DNA of 64,000 bases from Sphingobium scionense (GCF_014197035.1 NZ_JACIEU010000002.1:124001-188000), one strand, 5' to 3'; positions 39,023-50,123 are shown, counted from the stretch's first letter. The notes: generated by a model from the letters alone, not told the origin. A program made the numbers and translations.

Positions 39023-40201
39023 ATGGCTGACGCCAAGACCCTCATTGTGCCCAAAGGAGCGACAGGGGTCGTGGTTTTTGCCGATGGCGCCGCTGTCTTC
39101 GGTCGCGGCTTCGGCGCGGTCGGCGAAGCGGTCGGCGAACTCTGCTTCAATACCTCGATCACCGGCTATCAGGAGATCATGACCGATCCCAGCTACGCCG
39201 GGCAGATCATCAATTTCACCTTCCCGCATATCGGCAATGTCGGCACCAATCTGGATGATGTCGAAGCCGCCTCGCCCCATGCGCTGGGTTGCATCGCGCG
39301 GCAGGACGTCACCGCGCCCAGCAATTTCCGCAATGTCGAACCGTTCGACCAGTGGATGAAGGAGCAGGGCCGCATCGGCCTCGCCGGTGTCGACACCCGC
39401 GCGCTGACCCGTCTGATCCGCGAGAAGGGCGCGCCCAACGTCGTCATCGCTTATGATCCCGACGGCAATTTCGACATCGTCGCGCTCGCGGCCAAGGCGG
39501 CCGCCTGGCCGGGCCTTGAAGGCATGGACCTCGCCATCGAAGTCACGGGCAAGGAAAGCCGCCTGTGGAAGGATGGCGTCTGGACCATCGGTCATGGCTA
39601 TGGCCTCAATGAAGCGGGTGAGGAACGCCCCCATGTCGTCGCCATCGATTATGGCGCGAAGAACAACATCTTCCGCAATCTGGTGCAGGCCGGCGCGCGC
39701 GTCACCGTGCTGCCCGCCACCGCGACCTTCGATCAGGTCAAGGCGCTCAATCCCGATGGGGTGTTCCTGTCGAACGGTCCGGGCGATCCGGCCGCGACCG
39801 GCGAATATGCCGTGCCGGTGATCAGCCAGGTGCTGGCTGCCGACATCCCCGTCTTCGGCATCTGCCTCGGCCATCAGCTTCTGGGCCTCGCCGTTGGCGC
39901 CAAGACGATCAAGATGCATCAGGGCCATCGTGGCGCCAACCATCCGGTCAAGCGCCTGTCGGACGGCCTGGTCGAGATCACCAGCATGAACCATGGTTTC
40001 GCCGTCGATGTCGATACGCTGCCGGCCAATGCGCGCTCGACCCATATTTCGCTGTTCGATGGCAGCAATTGCGGCATTGAACTCACCGACAAGAACGCCT
40101 TCTCGGTGCAGTATCACCCCGAAGCCTCGCCCGGCCCGCAGGACAGCTTCTACCTGTTCAAGAAGTTCGTCGATGGCCTCAAGGGCGCGGTCGCCGCGTG
40201 A
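39023..40201 (+). CDS. carA: carbamoyl-phosphate synthase small subunit
   Basis: A 392-residue glutamine amidotransferase that supplies ammonia to CarB for carbamoyl phosphate, used in pyrimidine and arginine synthesis. The N-terminal CPSase domain contains FNTSITGYQEIMTDPSYAGQ, and the class I amidotransferase domain has its nucleophile C281 in FGICLGHQLLG and the His-Glu pair H365/E367 in QYHPEASPGP. The stop overlaps a GTG start for the RraB-like gene, and carB follows 830 bp later after two small genes. Confidence 0.96.
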   Translation: MADAKTLIVPKGATGVVVFADGAAVFGRGFGAVGEAVGELCFNTSITGYQEIMTDPSYAGQIINFTFPHIGNVGTNLDDVEAASPHALGCIARQDVTAPSNFRNVEPFDQWMKEQGRIGLAGVDTRALTRLIREKGAPNVVIAYDPDGNFDIVALAAKAAAWPGLEGMDLAIEVTGKESRLWKDGVWTIGHGYGLNEAGEERPHVVAIDYGAKNNIFRNLVQAGARVTVLPATATFDQVKALNPDGVFLSNGPGDPAATGEYAVPVISQVLAADIPVFGICLGHQLLGLAVGAKTIKMHQGHRGANHPVKRLSDGLVEITSMNHGFAVDVDTLPANARSTHISLFDGSNCGIELTDKNAFSVQYHPEASPGPQDSFYLFKKFVDGLKGAVAA

Positions 40202-40566
40202 GCCAGAACCTGCCCCCGGTTGACGAAGCGCGCCTTGCCGCAGAGTGGGAGGCGGACAGGCAAGTCCTCGCCAATCTCAAGCGCAATGGCGACGTCGCGC
40301 GTCTCGCGCGGCCCGTGGATGTCAGCTTCCGGGGCAGCGAGCAGGATTTCGAGCGCGTTCTGACCATCGCCAGCCAGTTCGGCTTCGTCGAACTGGACCG
40401 GGAGGAAGATGAGGATGGCGACCTGTTCCTGTTCCTGGAATGTGTGCAGCCGGTCGATGAGCAGTCGATCCGCGCGCTGACCAAAAAGTGCCTCCAGATC
40501 GAAATCCTCTGCGGTGTCGAATATGACGGCTGGGGCTGCGAAGCGCAGGCGGGGGGCGTGCATTGA
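40198..40566 (+). CDS. RraB-like ribonuclease E inhibitor family protein
   Basis: A 122-residue acidic protein. The order of elements (N-terminal EWEADRQVLANLKRNGD, a beta strand VDVSFRGSEQDFERVL, LDREEDEDGDLFLFLEC, and a C-terminal EYDGWGCEAQ) fits the RraB family, which binds and inhibits RNase E in enterobacteria. Whether it does so here is not known. It starts at GTG overlapping the carA stop (GTGA) and its end overlaps the next gene, so its translation is coupled within the carA-carB transcript. Confidence 0.7.
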   Translation: MSQNLPPVDEARLAAEWEADRQVLANLKRNGDVARLARPVDVSFRGSEQDFERVLTIASQFGFVELDREEDEDGDLFLFLECVQPVDEQSIRALTKKCLQIEILCGVEYDGWGCEAQAGGVH

Positions 40567-41033
40567 GTGCTGCTGCAACCTCGCTAGACCATCTATTGGA
40601 GGTCGGTAAGGCGGCATTGTCGGATATCGATGCGCTCGGTGCCATTGATCCAGCAGCTTGCCACGTCTGTTACCATTTCTTCTGCCCTGCGGATGAAGAG
40701 AATGATCGCTGGGATGAGGACGCTGAATGTGTTCAGCTTTCCAAGCCGATTTTTGATGCCATGCCATTCGATGTCGAGATTGACGGCATCGGGGGAAGTG
40801 CTGGCGTTGAGGCTTGGGAAAACGCCTATCCTACAATCGCTTGGCTGAACGACAGGATGCCTAGGATGCTGGAGGTGGCCAGCGCCGCAAAGATGAATTT
40901 CCTAGGCTGGTCCTTCGAACCCAAAAATGGGCCGATTGTGAGTGCTGGCGTCAACGTCATGAACGCAAGCAGCCCGGAAGGCCGCTCAATTATCGATGGA
41001 ATGATCGAATCCCTAAAGGCGAAGAAAAACTAA
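40563..41033 (+). CDS. unknown protein inserted in the carAB operon
   Basis: A 156-residue acidic protein with no recognised domain. Notable features: [18 protein letters not shown] (three cysteines and a histidine near 33-41, possibly a metal site), then [20 protein letters not shown] and a C-terminal helix. It starts at TTG overlapping the previous stop (TTGA) and ends overlapping the carB start (TAATG). Base composition is lower in GC than carA and carB, suggesting it was added to the operon. It may be a partner of the RraB-like protein or an unrelated passenger. Confidence 0.6.
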   Translation: MSAAATSLDHLLEVGKAALSDIDALGAIDPAACHVCYHFFCPADEENDRWDEDAECVQLSKPIFDAMPFDVEIDGIGGSAGVEAWENAYPTIAWLNDRMPRMLEVASAAKMNFLGWSFEPKNGPIVSAGVNVMNASSPEGRSIIDGMIESLKAKKN

Positions 41034-44000
41034 TGCCCAAACGCACCGACATCTCCTCCATCCTCATCATCGGCGCTGGTCCGATCATCATCGGCCAGGC
41101 GTGCGAGTTCGATTATTCGGGCACGCAGGCGGTCAAGGCGCTGAAGGAAGAGGGCTATCGCATCATCCTGGTGAATTCCAACCCGGCCACGATCATGACC
41201 GACCCGGAATTTGCCGACGCGACCTATGTCGAGCCGATCACGCCCGAAATCGTGGCGAAGATCATCGAGAAGGAGCGGCCCGATGCGGTGCTGCCGACCA
41301 TGGGCGGCCAGACGGCGCTGAACACGGCGCTGGCGCTCTATAATGACGGCACGCTGGAGAAGTTCGGCGTCCAGATGATCGGCGCCGACGCCGAGGCGAT
41401 CGACAAGGCGGAGGACCGGATCAAGTTCCGCGACGCCATGGACAAGATCGGCCTGGAATCGGCCCGCTCGCGCATTGCGCACACGATGGAAGAGGCGCTG
41501 GAGGCGCTGGAATATACCGGTCTTCCCTCGATCATCCGCCCCAGCTTCACCATGGGCGGCACCGGCGGCGGCATTGCCTATAATCGCGAAGAGTTCGTCA
41601 ACATCGTGCGCGGCGGCCTCGACGCTTCCCCGACCACCGAAGTGCTGATCGAGGAATCGCTGATCGGCTGGAAGGAATATGAGATGGAGGTCGTGCGGGA
41701 TCGCAACGACAATGCCATCATCATCTGCTCGATCGAAAATGTCGATCCGATGGGCGTCCATACCGGCGACTCCATCACTGTCGCGCCGGCGCTGACGCTG
41801 ACCGACAAGGAATATCAGATCATGCGCAACGCCAGCATCGCGGTGCTGCGCGAGATCGGCGTCGAGACCGGCGGTTCCAACGTGCAGTTCTCGGTCAATC
41901 CGAAGGACGGCCGCCTGATCGTGATCGAGATGAACCCGCGCGTGTCGCGTTCCTCGGCGCTGGCGTCGAAGGCGACCGGCTTCCCGATCGCCAAGGTCGC
42001 GGCGAAGCTGGCCGTCGGCTATACGCTCGACGAGATCGAGAATGACATTACCGGGGCGACCCCGGCCTCGTTCGAGCCGACCATCGACTATGTCGTGACC
42101 AAGATTCCGCGCTTCGCCTTTGAAAAGTTCAAGGGGGCCGAGCCGCTGCTGGGCACCGCGATGAAGTCGGTTGGCGAAGTCATGGCGATCGGCCGCAACA
42201 TCCATGAATCGATGCAGAAGGCGCTGCGCGGTCTGGAAACCGGCCTGTCCGGCTTCAACCAGGTCGATCATCTGGTCGGCGCGCCCAAGGACGACATCAT
42301 CGCCGCGCTGGCGCAGGCGACGCCTGATCGTCTGCTGGTCGCGGCGCAGGCCCTGCGCGAAGGGCTGAGCGTTCAGGAAATCCACAATATCGCCAAGTTC
42401 GATCCCTGGTTCCTGGAGCGTCTGAAGGAAATCGTCGACGCCGAAAATGAAGTGCTGGAACATGGCCTGCCGCGCGATGCGGACGGCATGCGCCGCCTCA
42501 AGGCCATGGGCTTTTCCGACAAGCGTCTTGCCTGGCTGGCGCTCAAGTCCGTCAATCTGCGCGGCAATGAGCGCGGCGTGGCGCGTGGCAGCGGCCTGAT
42601 CCACGATGCTGTCGTCGCCATGACCGGCGGCGTGACCGAGGACGAAGTGCGTAGCCTGCGCCACAAGCTGGGCGTGCGTCCGGTGTTCAAGCGCATCGAC
42701 ACCTGCGCCGCCGAGTTCGAGGCGAAGACGCCCTACATGTATTCGACCTATGAAGCCCCGATCTTCGGCGAGCCGGAGAATGAGGCGCAGCCCAGCGACC
42801 GCAAGAAGGTCGTCATCCTGGGCGGTGGTCCCAACCGCATCGGCCAGGGTATCGAGTTCGACTATTGCTGCGTCCATGCCTGCTTTGCGCTGAGCGAAGC
42901 CGGCTATGAGACGATCATGGTCAACTGCAACCCGGAAACCGTGTCGACCGACTATGACACGTCCGACCGCCTCTATTTCGAGCCGCTGACGGCTGAAGAC
43001 GTGCTGGAAATCCTGCATGTCGAAATGTCGAAGGGGACGCTGGCCGGCGTGCTGGTGCAGTTTGGTGGCCAGACGCCGCTCAAGCTCGCGCAGGCGCTGG
43101 AAGATGCCGGCATCCCGATCCTGGGCACCAGCCCGGACGCGATCGACCTGGCCGAGGATCGCGAGCGTTTCGCCGCGCTCATCGACAAGCTGAAGCTGCG
43201 CCAGCCGGCCAATGGCATTGCCCGCAGCCGCGAAGAGGCGATCGCGGTCGCCAACCGGATCGGCTATCCGGTGCTGATGCGTCCGTCCTACGTCCTTGGC
43301 GGTCGCGCCATGGAGATCGTCGACGGCCAGGCCCAGCTGGAAGAATATATCACCACCGCCGTGCAGGTGTCGGGCGAATCCCCGGTGCTGATCGATCAGT
43401 ATCTGCGTGATGCGGTCGAGGTGGACGTCGACGCGCTGTGCGACGGCGACGATGTGGTCGTGGCCGGCGTGTTGCAGCATATCGAGGAAGCGGGCGTCCA
43501 CTCCGGTGACTCGGCCTGTTCGTTGCCGCCCTACAGCCTGTCGGACGAGATCATTGCCGAGATCGAGCGCCAGACCGAAGTGCTGGCCCATGCCCTGTCG
43601 GTCCGCGGCCTCATGAACATCCAGTTCGCGGTCAAGGACGGCACTGTCTATCTGATCGAGGTCAATCCGCGCGCCAGCCGCACCGTGCCCTTCGTCGCCA
43701 AGGCGATCGGCACCCCGATCGCCAAGATCGCCTCGCGCGTCATGGCCGGTGAAAAGATCAAGGATCTGCCCAAGATCGATCGCAACGCGATCGACCATGT
43801 CGCGGTCAAGGAAGCGGTCTTCCCGTTCAACCGCTTCCCGGGCGTCGACCCCGTGCTCTCGCCGGAAATGAAGAGCACCGGCGAAGTCATGGGTATCGAC
43901 AGCAATTTCGCCACCGCCTTTGCCAAGGCGCAGCTGGGCGCGGGCACCGTGCTGCCGACCAGCGGCACCGTCTTCGTCTCGGTCAAGGACAGCGACAAGC

Positions 44001-44368
44001 CGGTGATCCTGCCGGCGGTGCAGAAGCTGGCGGGCATGGGCTTCACCATCATCGCCACCGGCGGCACCGCGACCTATCTGGAAGGGCAGGGGATCGCCGT
44101 CGAGCATGTCAACAAGGTGGCCGAAGGGCGCCCGCACATCGTCGACCGGATCACCGATGGCGACGTACAGCTGATCTTCAACACCACCGAAGGCTGGCAG
44201 TCCTTGAAGGACAGCAAGGCGATCCGCACCAGCGCACTGCGGGCCAAGATTGCAAGTTTCACCACCGCGACCGCCAGTGTCGCTGCGGCGGACGCAATCG
44301 AGGCTTTGCGGGACCGTGCCCTTGAAGTGCGCTCGCTACAGTCCTATTATCCCGGGTCGCACGCCTGA
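41033..44368 (+). CDS. carB: carbamoyl-phosphate synthase large subunit
   Basis: A 1,111-residue enzyme made of two homologous ATP-grasp halves. The first starts with [20 protein letters not shown] and contains [20 protein letters not shown]; the second repeats the pattern with [20 protein letters not shown] and [18 protein letters not shown]. The C-terminal MGS-like regulatory domain begins near 985 ([26 protein letters not shown]), where allosteric effectors such as UMP bind in E. coli. Full length and intact. Confidence 0.97.
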   Translation: MPKRTDISSILIIGAGPIIIGQACEFDYSGTQAVKALKEEGYRIILVNSNPATIMTDPEFADATYVEPITPEIVAKIIEKERPDAVLPTMGGQTALNTALALYNDGTLEKFGVQMIGADAEAIDKAEDRIKFRDAMDKIGLESARSRIAHTMEEALEALEYTGLPSIIRPSFTMGGTGGGIAYNREEFVNIVRGGLDASPTTEVLIEESLIGWKEYEMEVVRDRNDNAIIICSIENVDPMGVHTGDSITVAPALTLTDKEYQIMRNASIAVLREIGVETGGSNVQFSVNPKDGRLIVIEMNPRVSRSSALASKATGFPIAKVAAKLAVGYTLDEIENDITGATPASFEPTIDYVVTKIPRFAFEKFKGAEPLLGTAMKSVGEVMAIGRNIHESMQKALRGLETGLSGFNQVDHLVGAPKDDIIAALAQATPDRLLVAAQALREGLSVQEIHNIAKFDPWFLERLKEIVDAENEVLEHGLPRDADGMRRLKAMGFSDKRLAWLALKSVNLRGNERGVARGSGLIHDAVVAMTGGVTEDEVRSLRHKLGVRPVFKRIDTCAAEFEAKTPYMYSTYEAPIFGEPENEAQPSDRKKVVILGGGPNRIGQGIEFDYCCVHACFALSEAGYETIMVNCNPETVSTDYDTSDRLYFEPLTAEDVLEILHVEMSKGTLAGVLVQFGGQTPLKLAQALEDAGIPILGTSPDAIDLAEDRERFAALIDKLKLRQPANGIARSREEAIAVANRIGYPVLMRPSYVLGGRAMEIVDGQAQLEEYITTAVQVSGESPVLIDQYLRDAVEVDVDALCDGDDVVVAGVLQHIEEAGVHSGDSACSLPPYSLSDEIIAEIERQTEVLAHALSVRGLMNIQFAVKDGTVYLIEVNPRASRTVPFVAKAIGTPIAKIASRVMAGEKIKDLPKIDRNAIDHVAVKEAVFPFNRFPGVDPVLSPEMKSTGEVMGIDSNFATAFAKAQLGAGTVLPTSGTVFVSVKDSDKPVILPAVQKLAGMGFTIIATGGTATYLEGQGIAVEHVNKVAEGRPHIVDRITDGDVQLIFNTTEGWQSLKDSKAIRTSALRAKIASFTTATASVAAADAIEALRDRALEVRSLQSYYPGSHA

Positions 44369-44449
44369 TCCCCTTCACCAGGAAGCATGCTGCGGGTGGC
44401 GCCACGTAGGTCGCCGCCAAAGGGAAGTTTTGACGAAGGATTTGCAATA

Positions 44450-44926
44450 ATGGCGACCGTCGAGAAGATGCCGATGCTGCAGATGGGCTATGACAAGCTC
44501 AATGCGCAGCTCCGCGAACTGAAGGCCGAGCGCCCTCTGATCGTGGACGCCATCGAGGAAGCTCGTGCCCACGGCGACCTGTCGGAAAATGCCGAATATC
44601 ATGCTGCCAAGGAACGGCAGGGCCAGGTCGAAGCGACGATCAACGATCTGGAGGACAAGCTGTCGCGCGCCCAGATCATCGATCCGACCACACTGTCGGG
44701 CAACAAGATCGTGTTCGGCGCGACCGTGACCCTGCTGGACGAAGACGACAAGCCGGTCAAATATCAGATCGTGGGTCAGGCCGAGGCGGACGCCAAGGCC
44801 GGCATGATCAGCTATAACAGCCCCTTGGGCCGTGCGCTGATCGGCCGCGAGGTTGGCGATGAGGTGGAAGTGTCGGTCCCGTCGGGCGACAAATTCTACC
44901 TGGTCGACAAGATCGCGTTCATCTGA
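44450..44926 (+). CDS. greA: transcription elongation factor GreA
   Basis: A 158-residue factor that enters the RNA polymerase secondary channel and stimulates cleavage of backtracked RNA. The coiled-coil tip carries the acidic residues in [20 protein letters not shown]. The C-terminal FKBP-like domain includes [17 protein letters not shown] and [23 protein letters not shown] 44450 gives the standard start; GAAGGA lies 10 bp upstream. An earlier in-frame ATG at 44387 would add unconserved residues. Confidence 0.96.
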   Translation: MATVEKMPMLQMGYDKLNAQLRELKAERPLIVDAIEEARAHGDLSENAEYHAAKERQGQVEATINDLEDKLSRAQIIDPTTLSGNKIVFGATVTLLDEDDKPVKYQIVGQAEADAKAGMISYNSPLGRALIGREVGDEVEVSVPSGDKFYLVDKIAFI

Positions 44927-44930
44927 TCCC

Positions 44931-45590
44931 GTGAAACTGCCCGCCGGACGCACGACCAACGCGATCGCACTGCTCACGTTGGTCCTTTTCCTGCTGTGTC
45001 TGGCGACGGGGCAGATCGACAATGCGGCCTTGCTGGGCGGGTTCATTCCCGCCCGCGTCGGTAATCCCGGCTTGCTGGACGGCATGGCGGCGGTGCCCTG
45101 GTGGTTGACGCCGCTCAGTTGCACCTTCGTCCATGCCGGCTGGCTGCATATCGGCTTCAACCTGCTGATGCTGCTTTTCTGCGGGCGGCAGGTCGAACAT
45201 GTGCTGGGCCGCACCGGCACGCTGATCCTCTATATCGCCGGCGCCTATGCCGCCTGTTTCGCGCAATGGGCGATCACGCCGGAATCGATCAATCCGATGG
45301 TGGGGGCGAGCGGCGCCATTTCCGCGATCATCGCCACCTACGCGCTGCTCTATAGTCAGCAACAGGTGCGGCGGATCGGGCCGTTGTCAGCCAATTTTGT
45401 GCGGGTGCTGTGGCTGGCAGCCGCATGGATCGCAATCCAGCTGATGATCGGCGTGGCGACGGCGGGGGGATTGGGCGATCTGGGTCAGATCGCGATTGCC
45501 GCCCATATCGGCGGCTTCCTGGCAGGGCTGGCCTTGACCCGGCCCTTGTTGCGCTGGCGGTTCCGCAAACGGCCCCAGCCTATCAATTGA
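44931..45590 (+). CDS. rhomboid family intramembrane serine protease
   Basis: A 219-residue, six-helix membrane protease. The catalytic dyad is S127 in GASGAIS and H192 in AHIGGFLAGL; the conserved H68-A-G-W-L-H73-x3-N77 segment (FVHAGWLHIGFNLLML) is the oxyanion-site helix. Substrates cannot be inferred. It starts at GTG only 4 bp after greA, so it is co-transcribed, and is followed by a strong hairpin. Confidence 0.9.
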   Translation: MKLPAGRTTNAIALLTLVLFLLCLATGQIDNAALLGGFIPARVGNPGLLDGMAAVPWWLTPLSCTFVHAGWLHIGFNLLMLLFCGRQVEHVLGRTGTLILYIAGAYAACFAQWAITPESINPMVGASGAISAIIATYALLYSQQQVRRIGPLSANFVRVLWLAAAWIAIQLMIGVATAGGLGDLGQIAIAAHIGGFLAGLALTRPLLRWRFRKRPQPIN

Positions 45591-45607
45591 TCGTTCGATA
45601 ATGTGTG

Positions 45608-45645
45608 TTCGGGCGAGACCGGGGCATGATCCGGTCTCGCCCGAA
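45608..45645. terminator. bidirectional terminator between rhomboid and DUF4170 genes
   Basis: TTCGGGCGAGACCGG (45608-45622) and CCGGTCTCGCCCGAA (45631-45645) form a perfect 15-bp stem with an 8-base loop, between convergent genes. Short A/T flanks give weak U-runs only. Confidence 0.65.
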
Positions 45646-45653
45646 ACATGCGA

Positions 45654-45875
45654 TCAGGCTGCCGGCAACTCGGGCTCCAGCAGGCGGTGCAGGTGGACAA
45701 TCACATAACGCATTTCGGCGTCATCGACGGTGCGCTGTGCTGCGCCGCGCCAGGCCTTTTCGGCCGAGGCATAGTCCGGGAAAACGCCAACCAGGTCGAC
45801 CTTGCTCAGGTCCTGGAATTCCAGCGTCTGCGGGTTGGTTACGCGGCCGCCCATCACCAGATGCATCTTGCTCAT
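45654..45875 (-). CDS. DUF4170 family protein
   Basis: A 73-residue cytoplasmic protein. LVMGGRVTNPQTLEFQDLSK followed by VDLVGVFPDYASAEKAWRGA and RYVIVHLHRLLEPE match DUF4170, a small alphaproteobacterial family of unknown function. The start may be the second methionine (MHLVMGG). It converges on the rhomboid gene across a strong hairpin. Confidence 0.8.
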   Translation of the reverse strand: MSKMHLVMGGRVTNPQTLEFQDLSKVDLVGVFPDYASAEKAWRGAAQRTVDDAEMRYVIVHLHRLLEPELPAA

Positions 45876-45979
45876 GGCGTTATATGTTCTCCTTTGACTG
45901 ATCGCGGTGCCTTAGCATCGTCCCTGCGATCCGCCAAGGAAAGCGGCCTGTGTGTCGATTGCGTTTGCGGCAATCGCGA

Positions 45980-46633
45980 TTAGCTTTTCGGCAATCGCGC
46001 CTTGATCGCATCACCCAGCGCCTCGACACGGGTGGAGACGAGCGCGACCAGTTCGTCCGCCAGCTTCGATGCCTTGCCGCCAAGATCGGCCGATGCCGCA
46101 GCGTCACGGGCCGCAGCAGCGGTGTCGCTGGCGCTTTCCTTCGCGCTCGACAGCGCGTGGCTTGCCGTTTCGCGGGCCTTGCTCAGCACCTCGCCGGCAT
46201 TGTCCCGCGCGCTCGTGAGCGCCTCACCAGCATTGTGGCGCAGCGAGTCGCTATTCTCGCTCGCGGTGGTGCGGGCGGTGGCGGCGGCTTCCAGCACACG
46301 TGCCCCGGCGGTAGCGGCCAGGCCCGGAAGCGCCTTCATCACCTTGCGGCTCTTGGGGAACATCCAGGCGATGACCGCTCCGGCCGCCACCGCGCCGGCG
46401 ACTGCCACCACCGGATGCTCCTGAATGATCTCGTTGGCGCGGGCGGCGACCCGCTGACCCCGGTCGCGCGCGTCGCCATAGGCTTCGCTCGCCTTGTCCT
46501 TGCCGGTCTGGATCAGTTCGCCGGCGCTTTCGCGCGCCTTGCCGGTGCCGTCCTTGATCATGTCGGTCGCGCTGCCGGCGGCATCATTGGCCGCTTCGCG
46601 GACGCGGGTCAGTTGGGCGCGGATGTCAGCCAT
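45980..46633 (-). CDS. YqjD/ElaB-like (DUF883-type) membrane-anchored protein
   Basis: A 217-residue protein almost entirely made of Ala/Glu/Ser/Asp/Arg-rich helices that would form a long coiled coil, with one transmembrane segment at about 75-93 (PVVAVAGAVAAGAVIAWMF). The layout resembles DUF883 proteins such as E. coli YqjD and ElaB (soluble helical arm plus a Gly-rich membrane anchor preceded by HP), but extends another 120 helical residues beyond the anchor. In E. coli, YqjD binds stationary-phase ribosomes at the membrane. It overlaps the preceding small gene by 8 bp. Confidence 0.6.
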   Translation of the reverse strand: MADIRAQLTRVREAANDAAGSATDMIKDGTGKARESAGELIQTGKDKASEAYGDARDRGQRVAARANEIIQEHPVVAVAGAVAAGAVIAWMFPKSRKVMKALPGLAATAGARVLEAAATARTTASENSDSLRHNAGEALTSARDNAGEVLSKARETASHALSSAKESASDTAAAARDAAASADLGGKASKLADELVALVSTRVEALGDAIKARLPKS

Positions 46634-46949
46634 CATCAATCTCCGAAATTTCCGTGTTACGGTTCCTCAGTCGAACGAACAGGCGTCCGAAAAGTGCCGT
46701 GAGGGGGCGGCGGAAGAGAAACAGGACGATGCCGGTTGCCGCCGCACCGGTGGCAACCGGCCGCCGGCGCACCTTGGCACCGACATAGGCGACGCCGTTA
46801 AGCGCTGTAGCCGTGACCTTCGCCTCTACATCGGCCTTCAGCCGGCCGGGCGCAATCCGCGCCTTGGCATCGGCCAGGCTGAGGAAGGCCTGAGAGCGGA
46901 GATGGGCGGCCCGTTCGGTCGCCGCGCGATAGGCGAGTTCACGGCTCAT
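46626..46949 (-). CDS. small YqjK-like membrane protein
   Basis: A 107-residue protein with an N-terminal helix (ATERAAHLRSQAFLSLADAK), one transmembrane segment at about 70-92 (PVATGAAATGIVLFLFRRPL) and a basic tail. It has no strong family signature; I link it to YqjK by position after a YqjE-like gene. The start overlaps the stop of the holin-like gene (ATGA), and its end overlaps the DUF883-like gene, so the three are coupled. Confidence 0.55.
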   Translation of the reverse strand: MSRELAYRAATERAAHLRSQAFLSLADAKARIAPGRLKADVEAKVTATALNGVAYVGAKVRRRPVATGAAATGIVLFLFRRPLTALFGRLFVRLRNRNTEISEIDDG

Positions 46950-47320
46950 GACTTGATTGCCTTCAGCATATGGCTGATCTGCCCTTTGGCCAGCAGCAGC
47001 AGCAGAACTGCGATCAGCACGGACCCGCCAAAGACCGCGAGCGTCGCCCACAGTGGCCCGATCATTGCGGACAACGCGATGACCAACCCGATCAGTAGCG
47101 TTACGATCGCGGCGAACAGCAGCATCAGCGCAACAATCGCCAAAATCGCGGCATTGCGCACGCCGGCACCGGCAATGCCGGCGCGCAGCTTTTGCCGCTC
47201 GACCTCTGCCTGCGCATAGGCGCGACCGTCGGTGTAGAGCCGGGCGAATGTCGCGCGGACAGACTCCTCGTCGCCCCCGGTCTGCGGTGTCGCCACCGTA
47301 TCCGCTGGTTCCTGCGTCAA
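46946..47320 (-). CDS. phage holin family / YqjE-like membrane protein
   Basis: A 124-residue protein with an N-terminal helical region (ARLYTDGRAYAQAEVERQKL) and two adjacent transmembrane helices at about 58-83 and 87-112 joined by a short turn. This matches the putative actinobacterial-type holin-X/YqjE family (PF07332), chromosomal envelope proteins and not phage lysis proteins. It is the second gene of the cluster and overlaps the third by 4 bp. Confidence 0.7.
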   Translation of the reverse strand: MTQEPADTVATPQTGGDEESVRATFARLYTDGRAYAQAEVERQKLRAGIAGAGVRNAAILAIVALMLLFAAIVTLLIGLVIALSAMIGPLWATLAVFGGSVLIAVLLLLLAKGQISHMLKAIKS

Positions 47321-47385
47321 TTGCCCCTCCGCCCCGTCAACCGGGGCCTGCGGTTAGCCGTCACGATAATCCTGTCTCGCGTCAA

Positions 47386-47991
47386 TCAGGCGTCGCTGTC
47401 GGACGATCCCTTGGCAAGGCGCATCAGCACGAAGCCCACCACAGCCGCCGCGCCGATGGCAACGGCCGGGCTCTTGCGCACGAAATCGCGCGCTTCGGTC
47501 ATCAACTGGTCAACATCCTTGCTGTCCAGCGTATCTGCGGCACTGGCCACCGATTCCGCGGCCTGACGGGCATAGTCGCCATATTGGGGGCCGAGCTTCG
47601 CATCGACCGTCCCGGCGGTGTCGGCGATCAGCTTCGACAGGCTCTGCATCGCCGAACCGGTCTTTTCCTTGGCACTGCTCGCCGCAGACTTTGCAGTCTT
47701 GCCGGCCTGTTCCTTGATCGGGTCGATATGCGCCTTCCAGTCGACCGAATTGATCTTGTCGGTTGCTGCCTTGGCGGCCTTTTCGGCCTGCGCCTTGATT
47801 GGTGCGATTTGCGCGGACCAGCCGTGGGCGGCGCCATTTTCGGGCTTTGCGGCTGCCTTGCGGGTAGCAGCCTTCTTCACCGGTGCAGCTTTGACGGCCG
47901 GGGTGGAAGCCTTGGCCGACGCCGGCTTCGCCTTGGCGGCAACCGCCTTCTTCACGCGCTTGACGGGCGGGGTTTCCGGGGTGTCGGCCAT
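47386..47991 (-). CDS. Lys/Ala-rich protein with C-terminal membrane anchor (DUF883-like)
   Basis: A 201-residue protein. The first 55 residues are a low-complexity Lys/Ala/Pro stretch resembling histone H1 tails (VKKAVAAKAKPASAKAS). The middle is helical, and a C-terminal anchor SPAVAIGAAAVVGFVLMRLA lies at about 173-192, with the Gly/Ala pattern of YqjD/ElaB anchors. The basic tail could contact nucleic acid or ribosomes (inference). It is the first gene of the four-gene minus-strand cluster, 65 bp before the holin-like gene. Confidence 0.6.
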   Translation of the reverse strand: MADTPETPPVKRVKKAVAAKAKPASAKASTPAVKAAPVKKAATRKAAAKPENGAAHGWSAQIAPIKAQAEKAAKAATDKINSVDWKAHIDPIKEQAGKTAKSAASSAKEKTGSAMQSLSKLIADTAGTVDAKLGPQYGDYARQAAESVASAADTLDSKDVDQLMTEARDFVRKSPAVAIGAAAVVGFVLMRLAKGSSDSDA

Positions 47992-48147
47992 CGTCCAAAG
48001 TCTCCCTAAAGCTCAACCTCATGGTCCCGCGCAGGGCGGGCTATCATGATCCTAATGCTTGGCGGCGGCCTACAGTTCCGGCGCCGTTACTATTTTGAGC
48101 ATCGGCATTTTTTGGTCCGTGGCAAGTCCCTGCATTGCCAAGTTTGA

Positions 48148-49491
<1,344 letters not shown>

Positions 49492-49514
49492 TCCGCGGCT
49501 AATTTCCAATTAGA

Positions 49515-49563
49515 GATTCGGCTGGTCGCATCGGGTATGTTTTTGCTTGCGACCCGCCGAATC
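49515..49563 (+). terminator. stem-loop between eno and ftsB
   Basis: GATTCGGCTGGTCGC (49515-49529) pairs with GCGACCCGCCGAATC (49549-49563) at 14 of 15 positions around a 19-base loop that contains TTTTT. No T-run follows, so it may be a partial terminator or a processing signal that lowers ftsB relative to eno. Confidence 0.45.
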
Positions 49564-49581
49564 CTGTGATTCAAGCAGTCC

Positions 49582-49893
49582 ATGGCGCATATCGCGAAGC
49601 TCCGCATGCTATTGATGTCGGCCCTCGGGCCGGCAATCGCGGTGCTGTTGCTGCTGTTCTTTGCCGGTTATGTCGTGCTGGGCTCCAATGGCGTCCTCGC
49701 CTGGGGTGATTATTCGCGCCAGCTCCGCGACGCGAAGGCTGAACTGAAGATCGTCCAGTTGCATCGCCAGGAGTTGCGCAACCGGGTCGACCTGCTCAAT
49801 CCGCGCCGTGTCGATCCCGACCTTTCAGACGAATTGATCCGCCGCCAGCTTGGTGTGATTCACCATGACGAAGTGATCGTTCCGCTGAACTGA
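49582..49893 (+). CDS. ftsB: cell division protein FtsB (DivIC/septum formation initiator family)
   Basis: A 103-residue bitopic membrane protein: one transmembrane segment at about 15-36, a periplasmic coiled coil (YSRQLRDAKAELKIVQLHRQ, LRNRVDLLN), and a short C-terminal part with the conserved DLSDELIRRQLG. FtsB forms a complex with FtsL and FtsQ at the division site. The position between eno and pdhA is the common one in alphaproteobacteria. The following 230 bp up to pdhA contain no gene; a CGGCAAC/GTTGCCG hairpin is at 49944-49962. Confidence 0.88.
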   Translation: MAHIAKLRMLLMSALGPAIAVLLLLFFAGYVVLGSNGVLAWGDYSRQLRDAKAELKIVQLHRQELRNRVDLLNPRRVDPDLSDELIRRQLGVIHHDEVIVPLN

Positions 49894-50123
49894 CCTATGT
49901 GCCGACAGTGCGTGCTTTCCATTTGTTCGGCAAAATCAGGCTGCGGCAACATTTTGTTGCCGGTGGTTCGCGACCTGTTTTCGACAGCGTTGTCATCGAT
50001 TGTCGATTTTGCACTCGGGACATTCATTATGCCGGGATTCCGTGGGGTCCGCCGTTGCAATCTATGCAACTCTGACGCATATCGGGCTTCCTTCCATCCT
50101 ACCCACGCAAAAGGATAATAGCC

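Noticed and set aside
41030..44137. A reading frame of over 1,000 codons antisense to carB, and similar long ones antisense to nuoG, nuoL, nuoM and rpoD
   Set aside because: Long antisense frames are expected in GC-rich genes with strong third-position bias. Their products are low-complexity Arg/Asp/His/Gly-rich and match no family, and the sense genes are certain.
46946..47320. Phage holin family match as a sign of prophage
   Set aside because: The family includes chromosomal YqjE-type proteins; no integrase, capsid, tail or lysin genes lie nearby and the neighbours are YqjD/YqjK-like.
49897..50118. Small Cys-rich reading frame between ftsB and pdhA
   Set aside because: No Shine-Dalgarno, an unlikely protein, and it covers what should be the pdhA promoter region; composition is like non-coding DNA.
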